64,000 nt of DNA from Gordionus sp. m RMFG-2023 (Eukaryota; Nematomorpha; Gordioida; Chordodea; Parachordodidae), in NCBI RefSeq assembly GCF_954871325.1, contig NC_088775.1, forward strand, positions 80,577,561 to 80,641,560, read 5' to 3'. Positions 38,701-48,900 of the stretch are shown here, in pieces. The notes under the pieces were generated by a model, which saw only the letters and a program-made list of their open reading frames with translations, did not search any database and had not been told where the DNA came from. Position 1 is the stretch's first letter; every line of letters begins with the position of its first letter. The translations under genes were made by a program, and so were the position numbers.

Positions 38701-41354
38701 ATCAGAGAAAATAATATGTATAACTTAATTTATTGAAAAAATAACTAAGAATCAAGAGAGAATAGTATCAGCTAGCGACGACTTCACTCTTTGTCTCTGG
38801 CGAGATCAAGAAACAAATGTAATCCCGAAAAACAAAATTGCTAACGAAAATACAAATGGCGATAAAAGCGAAAAATCAGGTTGGTTGATCGCTAAAATGA
38901 CCGGTCATTGCCAAACTGTCAATCACGTACAGTTTTCCCCTAACGGTTTACTTATCGCAAGTGCTTCATTTGATAAATCCGTTAAAATATGGCACGGACT
39001 GAGTGGAAAGTAATTATGAAATTAAACTTGTATGTCCTTGATTATTATAGGGATCTAACTCCACTTTTGTTCATGCATACTTAATAATTTATTGCCTACT
39101 ATATAATATATTTACAATATCTGTATAATTTACAACTATGTTTATATAGTTTTCATATTTTTTCTTTATAATCACCACCAAACGTCAGTTTCTCAGGCTT
39201 TAGAACTCCTTGGTATTGCCTTAATCTAAGTCCTCATTTTTGTAACCGCGATGATAGTTATTACGATGTGATACTCATGGCTAAACGATAGCATAGCCAT
39301 ACAATTAAACATTATATGTTTATATGTTGCGCTACTGTCGGTTACTATTAAACGAGGCCTAAGTCAAATTGGGACTATGTTTTTATACATCCCAGATTTT
39401 CCGGTTACATGGCGAGATTAATATTAAAAAAATTGAATTTTTTAATCAATGTATGTATAAATGACTCCAATGATCAGATTTTTTTATAAAAAAGTTCAAA
39501 GAATTATCAATATTAAAATATAAATTTGACCTGGATTTTCATTAACCTCGATGATTATGCCATGCCATACTATATTTTAGAAATCTTACATTTTAACTAA
39601 ATGTATATTTTAAAATAATTTGCAATCAAATCTAACACCTGGTAGATTTTAAAAAATTTTTATGAGGTTAATTTTTTAAAATTAATATTAATATTATTTT
39701 TAATTCTATTCATGATAATAATCTAAGAATTATATGTTTTAATAAAGAAAATGATCTCATTAAAGGATTTTTTAAATCATTCAACTGTTAAATTGGATCG
39801 GATAGGATCTTACTCTGAATCCATCCTTAATAGTTTAAATGGGTAATTTATTTTTTACCGAATTTATAGCTTAACTTTCACTTTGGCCTCTGGGTTTTTC
39901 TAGCAAAAATGGTAGATCAAATTTGAAAGAAATTAATATAAAAACACCTTAATGTTAACGGATTTTCGCTGGTATGGGCTTGTAGATTGAGTCGTATTAG
40001 CCAATATCCAACTTTAATAGCCATTTAAAATATCAATTAAAATACAACAGTGAAATATACCGCATATTAAGGGAACGGTTAGTTTTATTTATTTTTATAA
40101 TATTGATTGATCTTGATAAAGTATTATATATTTTTTTAAATGATATATTTTAAATTTGAATAATTTTTAAAAACATGCTCAGAAATCTCCATGTTTTATA
40201 TTTACATAATTGCTATTTCCTGATTTTACTAGAGGTAGAAAAACATGGTTTAAAAATAATATTTTAAATTTGAACTCTATATCTTTAAAAAAAAATTTAT
40301 ATTTGTAAAAAAAATGGATTAGTTAATTCTATAAAAACGAGTAAAGGAGCAAATTATCAAATAGAGTGGGACGTTATAATGGTGATATTATTATTTATCA
40401 TTAATTAAAATTAAAATACACTTCTGAAAAATAAAGCAGGCATAATTTTGCTAGCTTGTTGATGATTTTTCATACCAGTTTTCGCCTTTAACAGACTTCA
40501 CTCTTATTTTATATATTTATTTTATACGTACACGCGATTATTCAGGTACCTATTTTCACTTCGTGGACATGTTCAACGGGTTTACCAAATAAGCTTTTCC
40601 AACGATAATCGCTTGCTCGTATCCGCTAGCGCCGACTCTACCATAAAAATTTGGAAATTAAACTTAAGCGCATCGGAGGAAAATGATAAAAAATCTAAAC
40701 AGACCCACTTGTGCGTTGATTTACCTGGTCACGCTGACGAAGTTAAAATAAGAATAAAATTATATCATGTCGTGTCTTGATTATTTTATTTCATGACTCC
40801 ACTTTTGGTCAATATATTATCGTTAGGTATCTATTTCATTCTTTTTGCTATAAAACAAGGTATGGAAATTAAAATCATTTATTTTTGTTTTATAAAATAA
40901 TTTACAAATTTTATCACTTACATATCACTTGACATTTTTCTAGAGAAATTTTTTGAATTAAACTTATTTTAGCTGTCTAAAAAATCACTTGATATAAATC
41001 AATTTTTAAAAATTTTAATTAAACATAATACAAATCATTTGACATTTTACTAGAGATACTTTTTGAATTTATTTTAGCAGTATAATATAAAAGATAAACG
41101 GTCTCAGTTTTTTTTATTTTTGAAACAATATGAATAATAACTATAGCATGTTTTTGTAATAACCATAATTAATTACACTATAATACCTTTTGTTCGGATA
41201 TAACGCACTACCAAAAAGATATTCTAATTGTTTAAAAAAAATCATTTATAAAACAAAACTTTATGATTAATTTATTCAGGTTTACGCTGTCGATTGGAGC
41301 CCGGACGGTTCCACCGTTGCTAGTGGTGGAAAAGACAAAATTTTAAAAATGTAA
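26789..41354 (+). CDS. NLE1: Notchless homolog NLE1, WD40 60S ribosome assembly factor, 11 exons
   Basis: NLE1 (yeast Rsa4) is a nucleolar factor that joins the pre-60S particle and is pulled by the AAA ATPase midasin. Exons: 26789-26920, 26963-27183, 27228-27307, 36493-36569, 36643-36740, 37017-37053, 37115-37270, 37884-38069, 38750-39009, 40546-40741, 41280-41354. All are GT-AG and in phase, giving 505 codons plus stop (human 485). The N-terminal ubiquitin-like NLE domain spans exons 1-2 (PPFDVETDITTSKLQ), followed by VTRCTSSLPGH and WD40 repeats, e.g. LASGAGDKTIRFWDL, VLCISWSPDGKKLAS, SSSQDRTIKIWDA and ending GHADEVYAVDWSPDG. A tiny 37-bp exon (NPKCRRFASCSK) completes the fourth repeat. 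Intron 3 is 9.2 kb and carries two large transposons. The last repeat stops at KDKILKM without the usual IWR ending; see the finding on its end. Confidence 0.94.
27308..29163 (+). other. First part of NLE1 intron 3, no recognised gene
   Basis: A+T-rich sequence with only short open frames. Nothing coding or repeated is recognised before the Harbinger element. Confidence 0.4.
29284..30533 (+). pseudogene. Harbinger transposase (HARBI1-like DDE), broken
   Basis: The N-terminal part (29284 on) reads MFDVNDLLFLILFEDTTEL in one frame. A helix-turn-helix-like block TTGMSFRKIALYAKMGKT starts near 29610 after a probable short intron. The DDE region follows: HIIGAIDGEHVKIKPK (first Asp), FVGDDAP (second Asp), ARVSIERCFGIMSAKFR (Glu). 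These are the hallmark positions of PIF/Harbinger nucleases. The frame is interrupted by stops and shifts near 29690, 29890 and 30120, so it is no longer working, unless some breaks are introns. Confidence 0.8.
30925..31652 (-). pseudogene. Harbinger Myb/SANT-like partner gene, minus copy
   Basis: Minus-strand reading gives pieces such as SGANSKQLRFIENYFWLK and NVEDICKHSQASLKLSKD, then after repeats a C-terminal part with MGMSEIEILEVEYLL and SKRKNLENLISKRM. Harbinger elements typically encode such a trihelix/Myb partner that brings transposase to DNA. The N-terminal exon is missing here and replaced by the end at 31653. An intron (gtataatt to attttag) separates the first two pieces. Confidence 0.6.
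31191..31390. repeat. Two tandem 100-bp units inside the Harbinger partner gene
   Basis: A unit containing atacctgtgatgatg, accacatcttggatgtttgg and tagattatt occurs twice in a row (starting near 31192 and 31291) with few differences. Confidence 0.8.
31653..32210 (+). pseudogene. Harbinger end plus Myb/SANT-like partner gene, plus copy
   Basis: After the end sequence at 31653, the plus strand reads LDFIDIYGVTAAVKIIWEEI and YKEIKKKFAGIKAKFNKIYA, a Myb/SANT-type helical domain, followed by an intron-like gap and ANSLNSKQLRFEDYFWLK. The start is disturbed: the ATG at about 31812 is followed by stops. The stop TAA in AVSS-stop replaces an AAA in the minus copy. Confidence 0.6.
32216..32538. mobile_element. 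Truncated hAT-type MITE right end
   Basis: GC patches tccgggctgggct and ccctggccgggcgg lead to the right end tacctctacaggtctctga at 32361-32379, the same end family as 3064-3136. The left end is missing. Confidence 0.55.
32822..33830 (-). pseudogene. hAT transposase C-terminal half, minus copy
   Basis: Open pieces 33798-33529, 33545-33114 and 33067-32822. The last reads KILPKLARLAKKIHAIPASN and SSERNFSTFGRVIEERR, the hAT dimerisation domain. Short intron-like A+T stretches with attag-type acceptors interrupt the middle piece twice. The N-terminal half is absent, so it cannot be functional. Confidence 0.75.
34010..35558 (+). pseudogene. hAT transposase, plus copy
   Basis: Open pieces 34010-34330 (CAVDIHPFQCIAGKGFKHLA, a typical hAT N-terminal-core block), about 34460-34680 (ITDQGSNLIKALEPYKWLNC, with the second catalytic Asp), 34807-35037 and 35130-35558 (dimerisation domain ending ERRTNLNNEIVDNILF). 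The BED finger is missing and about 90 residues after LDCLQ are deleted compared with the minus copy. Several frame breaks. Confidence 0.75.
36775..36950. mobile_element. 176-bp MITE in NLE1 intron 5
   Basis: Ends gttgttaaacggttcgattt and the inverse of gttgctaaccagttcgattt. It sits within the 276-bp intron between exons 5 and 6 and makes up most of it. No coding capacity. Confidence 0.6.
37271..37883 (+). other. NLE1 intron 7, nothing recognised
   Basis: 613 bp of A+T-rich intron between exons 7 and 8, donor gtaatt, acceptor tatttag. No repeat or open frame of note. Confidence 0.5.
38088..38628. mobile_element. 541-bp MITE in NLE1 intron 8 with nested hAT MITE
   Basis: Ends ttagggctgtgccaatatta and the inverse of ttaggactgtgccgataca. 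Bases about 38262-38590 inside are a hAT-type MITE with GC tracts (gggccgggca, ccgggctgggct) ending gccatttgcagacctct. A related half-copy lies at about 10985-11034. The short ttag ends could be of PIF/Harbinger type, but target duplications are unclear. Confidence 0.65.
39010..40545 (+). other. NLE1 intron 9, nothing recognised
   Basis: 1.5 kb of A+T-rich intron, donor gtaatt, acceptor attattcag. No coding or repeat signal is recognised. Confidence 0.5.
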
Positions 41355-42469
41355 TTTTTTTTTGAAAAACATACTTTTTTTGAATCACGAACTAGATTGA
41401 AATAGGAGGCATCGTTTGTCAGAACATTGCGATCCCCCTACTTAAAGTTAATTCGAGAACGTACTTTTCTAGCAATGCCGGGACTGTTTTGAATCATTTT
41501 AAATAGGCTGTTATATATTTTTCCAGCATTTTTTTTGGATAATAAACTGTCAGGCTGTGTCTTAGGTCGGCTTAATTCAAATGCTTAATTGCTTTTTAGT
41601 ATAGGCTAAAAATATTTTGAACGAAGACACCCTATTTTGTTTTTTTTAAGTATTTGGCGACATTGTTATTTTATTTTCGTATTTTTTCCTTTCTTTTTAA
41701 AAAAATTATTTTTTATTTTGGTTATTTAGCCGATACTAAATAGCCGTTTATTTATTAAGCCGATCTAGGACACGGCCTAAGTTTTTTAATTAATTTTACC
41801 AGTATAAATAATATAAGGAAATTAAATGAAATATAGTTACCTTATTATATGAACATATATATTAATTTAATTTTAATGACTTGTTTGTTTTTTATAGAAA
41901 AATAAATAAAACTTAATTAATAGAGTATAAATAATTTTTTTCTGCAGAATTTGCAATTTACTTATTATAGTACAGCCGACCCAGAAATTTTCTAAAAAAC
42001 ATTGTTCTTAGGACATTCAATGGTCTATCGCTAGAAAAAAAATACATCAATTTCATATTTAATACTGGACAAATTATAATTTTTATACTGGCAAGTGATC
42101 AAAAAATACCGGATGCGATAATTATTTATCATTTTTAAATATTTCAAAACATGTTTATAAAAATGTTTGTTTTCTTTTTTATATTCGATAAAAAAAATAG
42201 ATGGAAGAAATGAATATTCAGAAACCAATTTTTGGAAATCGATTCAAATATATTTGCTGTTATTTTATTTATTATTACACAATTTATTAAATTATAGACA
42301 ATCTTTATACAATAAATATTATTTTTTACGTTAAAAAATGATAATATATTATTGCGAATGTACAAAGAATAAATACTTGTATTTCAAAAATAAATAATTC
42401 AAAAAATTGATACATTGTTTTTTTTGTTATCGCAATTTTGTTAATATATTTAAGAATTTCGAATATATA
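41355..42469. other. Convergent spacer between NLE1 and GCH1
   Basis: NLE1 (+) and GCH1 (-) end towards each other. An aataaa hexamer at about 41541 could serve NLE1. Apart from the MITE at 41552-41778 no feature is seen. Confidence 0.4.
41552..41778. mobile_element. 227-bp Harbinger-like MITE
   Basis: Ends aggctgtgtcttaggtcggc and the inverse of aggccgtgtcctagatcggc. The outer bases match the Harbinger ends in NLE1 intron 3 (aaggctgtgtccta), so this is probably a non-autonomous relative. Confidence 0.7.
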
Positions 42470-42905
42470 TTAGTTTCGGATGAGTTGCAAAAATTCTTCT
42501 CTCGTCTTTGGGTCTTTTCTAAATTCACCCAGCATTGCACTTGTTATGGTTTTACTATTGTATTTTTGAACTCCTCTCATTACCATACACATGTGACTAA
42601 AAAAATACCAAATACAATTTTTGTAAATTATAAAATATATATTCAAAATTTTTGCAAAAAAAATGAACATATTGTTTTTTCTTTGTTGTGATTTTTTTTT
42701 TTATCTATTTAGAAATTCGAATATGTATGTTTCGGATGAGCTTCAAAAATTATTCACTCCTCTTTGGTATTTTCCTAAATTCACCCAATATTGCAGTTGT
42801 TATAGTTTTACTGTTGTATTTTTGAACTCCCCTCATTACCATACACATATGACTAAGAAAATACGAAATACATTTTTGTAAGTTATTAAAATATATAGTC
42901 AAAAT
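42405..42905 (-). repeat. Tandem duplication of the GCH1 terminal exon
   Basis: Two units of about 250 bp, 42405-42660 and 42661-42905, align over their whole length, including intron, acceptor, coding part and 3' flank. On the minus strand the diverged unit is met first by the transcript. Confidence 0.85.
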
Positions 42906-45900
42906 TTTTAAACAACTTGGTTTTGAACGGGATAAAAAATTTTTGCTTAAAGTATTTCCCTCGTGTAGTGAAGAAAATTATTTTAAACGACTCCCGATGT
43001 TTTTTTGATTATTTGTCCAAAACCAAGGTGTTAAAAAATTTTTATTTTTCACTCGTAAAATAAATAAAATTTTATCAATTTTAAGCTACCTTTACGGTTT
43101 TGTAATACTCATCTACTTATCCAAAGCTATCCCAAAACTAGATTCTCCCATATGGAATAAAAAATATTCATTATTAATTTAAAACTGCTCCCATAAAAAT
43201 ATAAATCTGTTAAAACTTTTTATCTGGTCAAAAACCTTTATTTTTGAAATGCTATTAGTGTCACATTGAGTTGATATTTATATAGTCAAGTAAAATATAA
43301 AAGTGATTATTATTTTTTTTTGACACTTGATTAAAATATATTATTCAACTTTTTACAAATGATTTTTAGATAAAGCTGATAAAAATATACTTTTTATACT
43401 ATAAAGCTTTTAGAGACCTGCAGAGGTGCCATTTGTATGGCCCAGCTCAAATTTTTTTATATAAAAAAATTTCTGCCCCGTCCGGGTTTTATATTTTCAA
43501 GCTCGGCCCGGATTTTAAGAAATATATATTACATTTATTTTTAATTTTTATAGCTAATAATGGCGATTTAAAATATAAGGACCGGGCTGGGTATTTTTTT
43601 AGAAAAATTTTATGGCTCAGGTATATTTAAAAGCATAATTACGAGAGATCTGCAGGCCCACATACACGGGCCGGGCCGTATTTTAACTTTTTTACATATA
43701 CCCAGACTAGGCTTAAGAATTTTTTTTTAAAATGCCCAGGCTGGGCCTAAAAATATTTATTTTAAATAACCGATCCAGGCTGGGTCGTATATTTTAAAAC
43801 TAAATATTTAAAATAGCCATTATCTATAAAAATTATAAATAAATATAATAATATTTTTTTAAAATCCAGGCTGGGCCTGAAAATAATGGTGCCTCTGCAG
43901 ATCTCTGATAATTATTAATGTTAAATTCAGGGTGTGGATATAAAAATCAATTTGACTTATATCGCTAATTAAATCGTGATTTTTAGTTTTTTTATTAATA
44001 TAAATTAAATTTATGGTTTAAATATATTCTAAATAGAGAATCGAATTAAATGAAAAAATTTTAAAGCTTACCCCAACATTTTTAATGTTTATATTAAATA
44101 AGTGCCATTTGATTTTTAAAACTTAATAATGATGTTGAGATTAAAACTAAAAATAGTAAAACCTTAAAGTATGTAACTAAACTTAAAATCAATCGTAGTA
44201 AATACAGTTCTTATTTTATCAATATAATCACCTTTCATGCTTTCATATTTTTCACACACACTTTTATATTGTTATCTGAGACATTTTTTCCACACTGCTA
44301 AATTTTTTCCCCTTAATTTAGTGTCACGAGAATTTCAAAAAATATCGTTATTATGACCCGACATCCAAAATGTTAGACTCATACTAAGCGAAAGATTGCT
44401 TTTTTTGCGAATTGATAATACTCAAATAGATGTCAATATAATGTAATTATTAGGCTTAACATAAATTGGTTGCTGACAGGAATGTTCTTTTTTACTTATT
44501 TTGAGCCAGGCATACATTGAAAAAAATCAGAAATTACTCTATAGCTTTTTTATAAGCATATAAATCTAAATCTATTTATTTATTTTCGTCCACAAATTTA
44601 ATTAAAATTTTTATAATATACCTAGCTTCAATAACGACGCCTACACCATTGGGATTTACCGCTTCTGTAACTGCTAATGCTATTTGTTTTGTCAATCTTT
44701 CTTGAACTAGATATTATTTCATTTATTTTAATATAGTTTTGCTTTTTAGTTATTTTATAAATAATTTACATGTTATTTAATATTTATTATATTCCTATCT
44801 AATATAATAAAAATTCATACTTTGAAGTCTGCGACTAAATATTTCAACGATTCTATAAAAAAAAATATATTAAATCATATGATTTAAATAATGAGTAATA
44901 TTATTAAGAATACCTCGCTAATTTGCTTATTCCCAGAATTTTCTTATTAGGCAAATAACCAATTGATACCTATTGTTATTTTTAAATATATATTTATTTA
45001 ATGTCATATTTATTCTATTTATAATATTAATATAGTTGTAAAATATTCAATAAGAGTTTTAAATTAATGTGTATATGTCTATGTTTATATAAATAGTGCC
45101 TTCAATTGCACGATTTTGACGTTGCGTTGAATCGCAAGTAATTTATTTCAATTGATATTGTTTAGATTGGCGCGATTCTATTGTTGGGTCAAATATATTT
45201 TAAAAAATTGCAAATAAATCTGCGATTCATTTATTATTTTAAATTTTCAATATCGCATCTATTTAAACAAGGCTGCGTAAGTTTTTCAATTTTTTTGAAT
45301 CACGCAAACGCTTAATTTTTGTAAGCACTATTAGAGACCCTGCAAAATCGATGTCGTAAAAATCCAGTAGTAAATAATTTAAGTATAGAATCGGCGCCTA
45401 CCCCTGGCTCGATTTTTTTAAAAATAAATGGAGGATAGGAAATATAACTCAAATTGAAAATTTTATTCTATTCTCCATTTTAAAATCTCAAATAATTCGA
45501 TGATGTTTATCTATTTTATTCTATTTATTACATTACACAAAGTATGATATGAAAATAAAATATTTCCCAACCCCCATCTCTTGATATTTTTTAAAAAATG
45601 TGATGATTTTCAATCCTGAATAAAAAAAGGAATAATAGGAATGAAATATATCGTAACATTTTTCGGGCTATGTATGGGCCTATTTTATTAACTTTGTTAT
45701 GATAGGGCTCGTACCAGCCTTTCAGGGCTCGAATTATACTAAAAATTTACATATTTTCGTGATTAAAAATGATAAACAAATAATACGCTGAAAGGTAATT
45801 AATAAATTAATATTTACATATACTATTTTTTAGCGGCAACGTGTTTTTTTCCCGTGTGTTAATTTTTTAACTTTAAATCATTTTTGAGCGCGTTTTTTAA

Positions 45901-48900
45901 ATTTAAAAATCTTATTTTACCGGAAATGTATTCTATCATGTTTGGAATACCTACCCTATGAATTTCAGAAAATTTTGTCATGAACTTTTGAACTTAATAT
46001 CATATTAATTTTTCCATAGATTTTTGACTCAAAAGTTAACGGTAAAATTAATTACAATTCATAAGATAGGTATTCTAAACATGTTGGAATACATTTCTTG
46101 TTAAATCAGATTTTAAATTTTAAAAAAGGCGTCAAAAAATGATATAAATTTGAAAAGATAAATCACATTGGCGGAAAAAACATATTGCCGTTAACATATA
46201 TAATAGAATAAAACCCGAGTTATATTTACCCGCACATTTAATTAATTATTTACATTGAAAAATTAGCTGCTAGGTTGAAATAATGACAGGTGGATTTTAT
46301 GGGTTTGAATGTTGAGCGGTTAAAAAATGACAAAACTTATGAATTTAATAATCATTAAAGAAACTGTGGTAAATAATCAGTTAAGAGAGATTTTGCATAA
46401 ATAAGGGATCATGGAATTTGGAATTATTTCAGATACATATCGTAATACGTAAAACATACTTTTCCTTTATGAGTTAAATTTAAATACCATGTAACAAAGT
46501 CAGGCCGAGGCCAATTTAATCCTTATTTTCTATCCCTTGAAAGGCATATCGATTGGTACATAATTTATTTTATATACTGTGTTTGTTAGAAAAAAAATAC
46601 AAATTTTAATTGGTCTAACCAACAAAGGAGGAATTTTCCCATTAAAAGCTTGTCCAAAATTAAGCAGATATATTTATATCAATATAGCCCTTCCCCCATT
46701 CTAATTTTCCCCCCAAAAATGAAAAAAAAATAATTATTACTAACAATATTTATAACTACGAAAATTCGAGTCATGCAAGGACTCACCTCCCCCCCCCCCC
46801 CCCAATATAATGTTAATTTTTATCATTCGAATATTTTTTCCCCTACCTCACTCTCAGATTTTACCTCCTACCCGTTCCTAACAAATTAAAATTAGTTAAA
46901 AGCTCTCCATCATTTTTATTCAAATGACGATAATGTTGTTATAACCCCTCCAATTTTGATAGCGATTATGTGTCACATCCCCCCCCCCCCTCCCCCCACT
47001 TTTTTTCTAGAGTAGAAATCCTTGGAATATTTTACTATTCGTACAATAAGATAATTAATTATATTTTTATTTTAAACGAAAAAAATATGGATAATAATTT
47101 TTTCAAATAGATAAAAATTATACTTTGAAATGTAACAAGAAATTATGCTAAAAAAATGACTAATTTTTATATTACAAATCTTATCAGATTTAAAAAAATG
47201 TGAAGGAAATATATTTTGCAATCAGATTAAACTCATATTTAAAAAAAAGTATCTAAGGCTTTTTTCAATAATTTTTAAATAAATTTCTACTTTTCCAATG
47301 AATGGTACCAAATGATGTTCACATAATGAAAATAGTTCGATATCTCTTACAATCACCATTTCATCGTGATCTTCTTCGAAAACTGCACCATTCAAGATTT
47401 CTAATATAAATGGAGAAGAAGATACATAAATATGCATATAAATTCCTCAATCTCAAATTTTTAAGGAATCTAAATGTTATAATATAAACTGTATAATAAA
47501 TTTATTTTTTTTACATTGGTAGATATTTGACCCGCATATAAATTTGTCAATGGATAGATATTTGACCAGTAAAATTAAATTCTATGTTTTTATGACAATA
47601 TGAACTTTAGCTGATATAATAAATAAGTAAATGTTCAAAATATGATTTCCATGATATTTTAATTAATTCTTCATCCTATAAACAATGTTTAGCCTTCTTT
47701 GGCAGAGTTTTTTTCCTTGACTTTATAGAGAAACATTTATAACAATTATAAAGAATGCCTTTATAAAGAATGCCTTTATAAAGAATGCCTTTATAAAGAA
47801 TGCCTTTATAAAGAATGTCATTTATAGAGTATGATTTTATAGATCACTGAGAATAATTTAATCTAGTTTAAAAAATTTGTGCTGTATATTGTTTTTTTTC
47901 TAAAATTTTTTTAGTTTCATATCTAGGTTTTGCTTTATTATTAACTCAGCTTCTAATATTTCTATCAGTTAAACTAAACCTGAAACGAATTATTAAATAT
48001 GCATTGACGGTTACTATTAAGTCTAAGCCGAAGATCAACCGTTAAAACCTTGTTAGAATCGGAACCGAACCTTTGAAAAGATATTTGAACTTCATAATAT
48101 CCCAACTCTTATAGGATTATTAAGAACAATTATGATTGATGGAAAAAATATTGTCCTCTAGGTCGAGTAGACGGTTCTCTTTATAATTGATTATGCCGAA
48201 TTTGAAATACTATTATTTGTGCTTATTTTTGGATTGGGGTGGGGGGGGGGGGTGGCGTACTCTGAAAGTTTTGAAATTTTATTTATAGCGAAAAAGGTCA
48301 ATTTAAAAATGTTAGCTAAAAAAAATCATTTTATAAATAATTAGAAGAAGATTTTTTGACCTGACATTATAAAGGCTTGTGGCGGCGCCTCTGATTTAAA
48401 AATGTTTCTAATAAGGCCAGACACATCATACATCTGTTTAATAAACTCATTTCTTTCTATTAAAATGCATGACAACATTATGTGATATATTTAGTTACCA
48501 AAATAGCATTTTAAAATATATGATCATGTTTAACAGGTCAATCAAACTTTCAATTGACCGTATTTTACTGTTTACTAACCCTGGTTTTTTAATGAGATTA
48601 TCTATCAATACGATCGAAATCCTATATATTTTAGCCAATTCTTTTAAATCTAGGATTTTATAAATATTTCAAATTGATATAATCTTATCAGACAATCACA
48701 AAAAAATTTAACCCTGGGCTGGCAAAGTGCAATTGGTTCCTGGGAATTGATTTTAATTTCATTTTTTCTAGCTATTTTTAATTTTTAGGATTTTTCTTAG
48801 GGTATAAGTAAGTGGGGGATTTAAAGGGGTAGCCGGTATATTCGACCCGGTCTGCCAAACATGACACTGAATCTAATGTTAAATATATTTTTAATTAAAA

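Noticed and set aside
42031-42365. Minus-strand frames downstream of GCH1
   Set aside because: They lie beyond the GCH1 stop, are A+T-type frames and carry no motif.
42663-42881. Plus-strand frames over the GCH1 exon copies
   Set aside because: Antisense to the exon 6 and 6' coding sequence.
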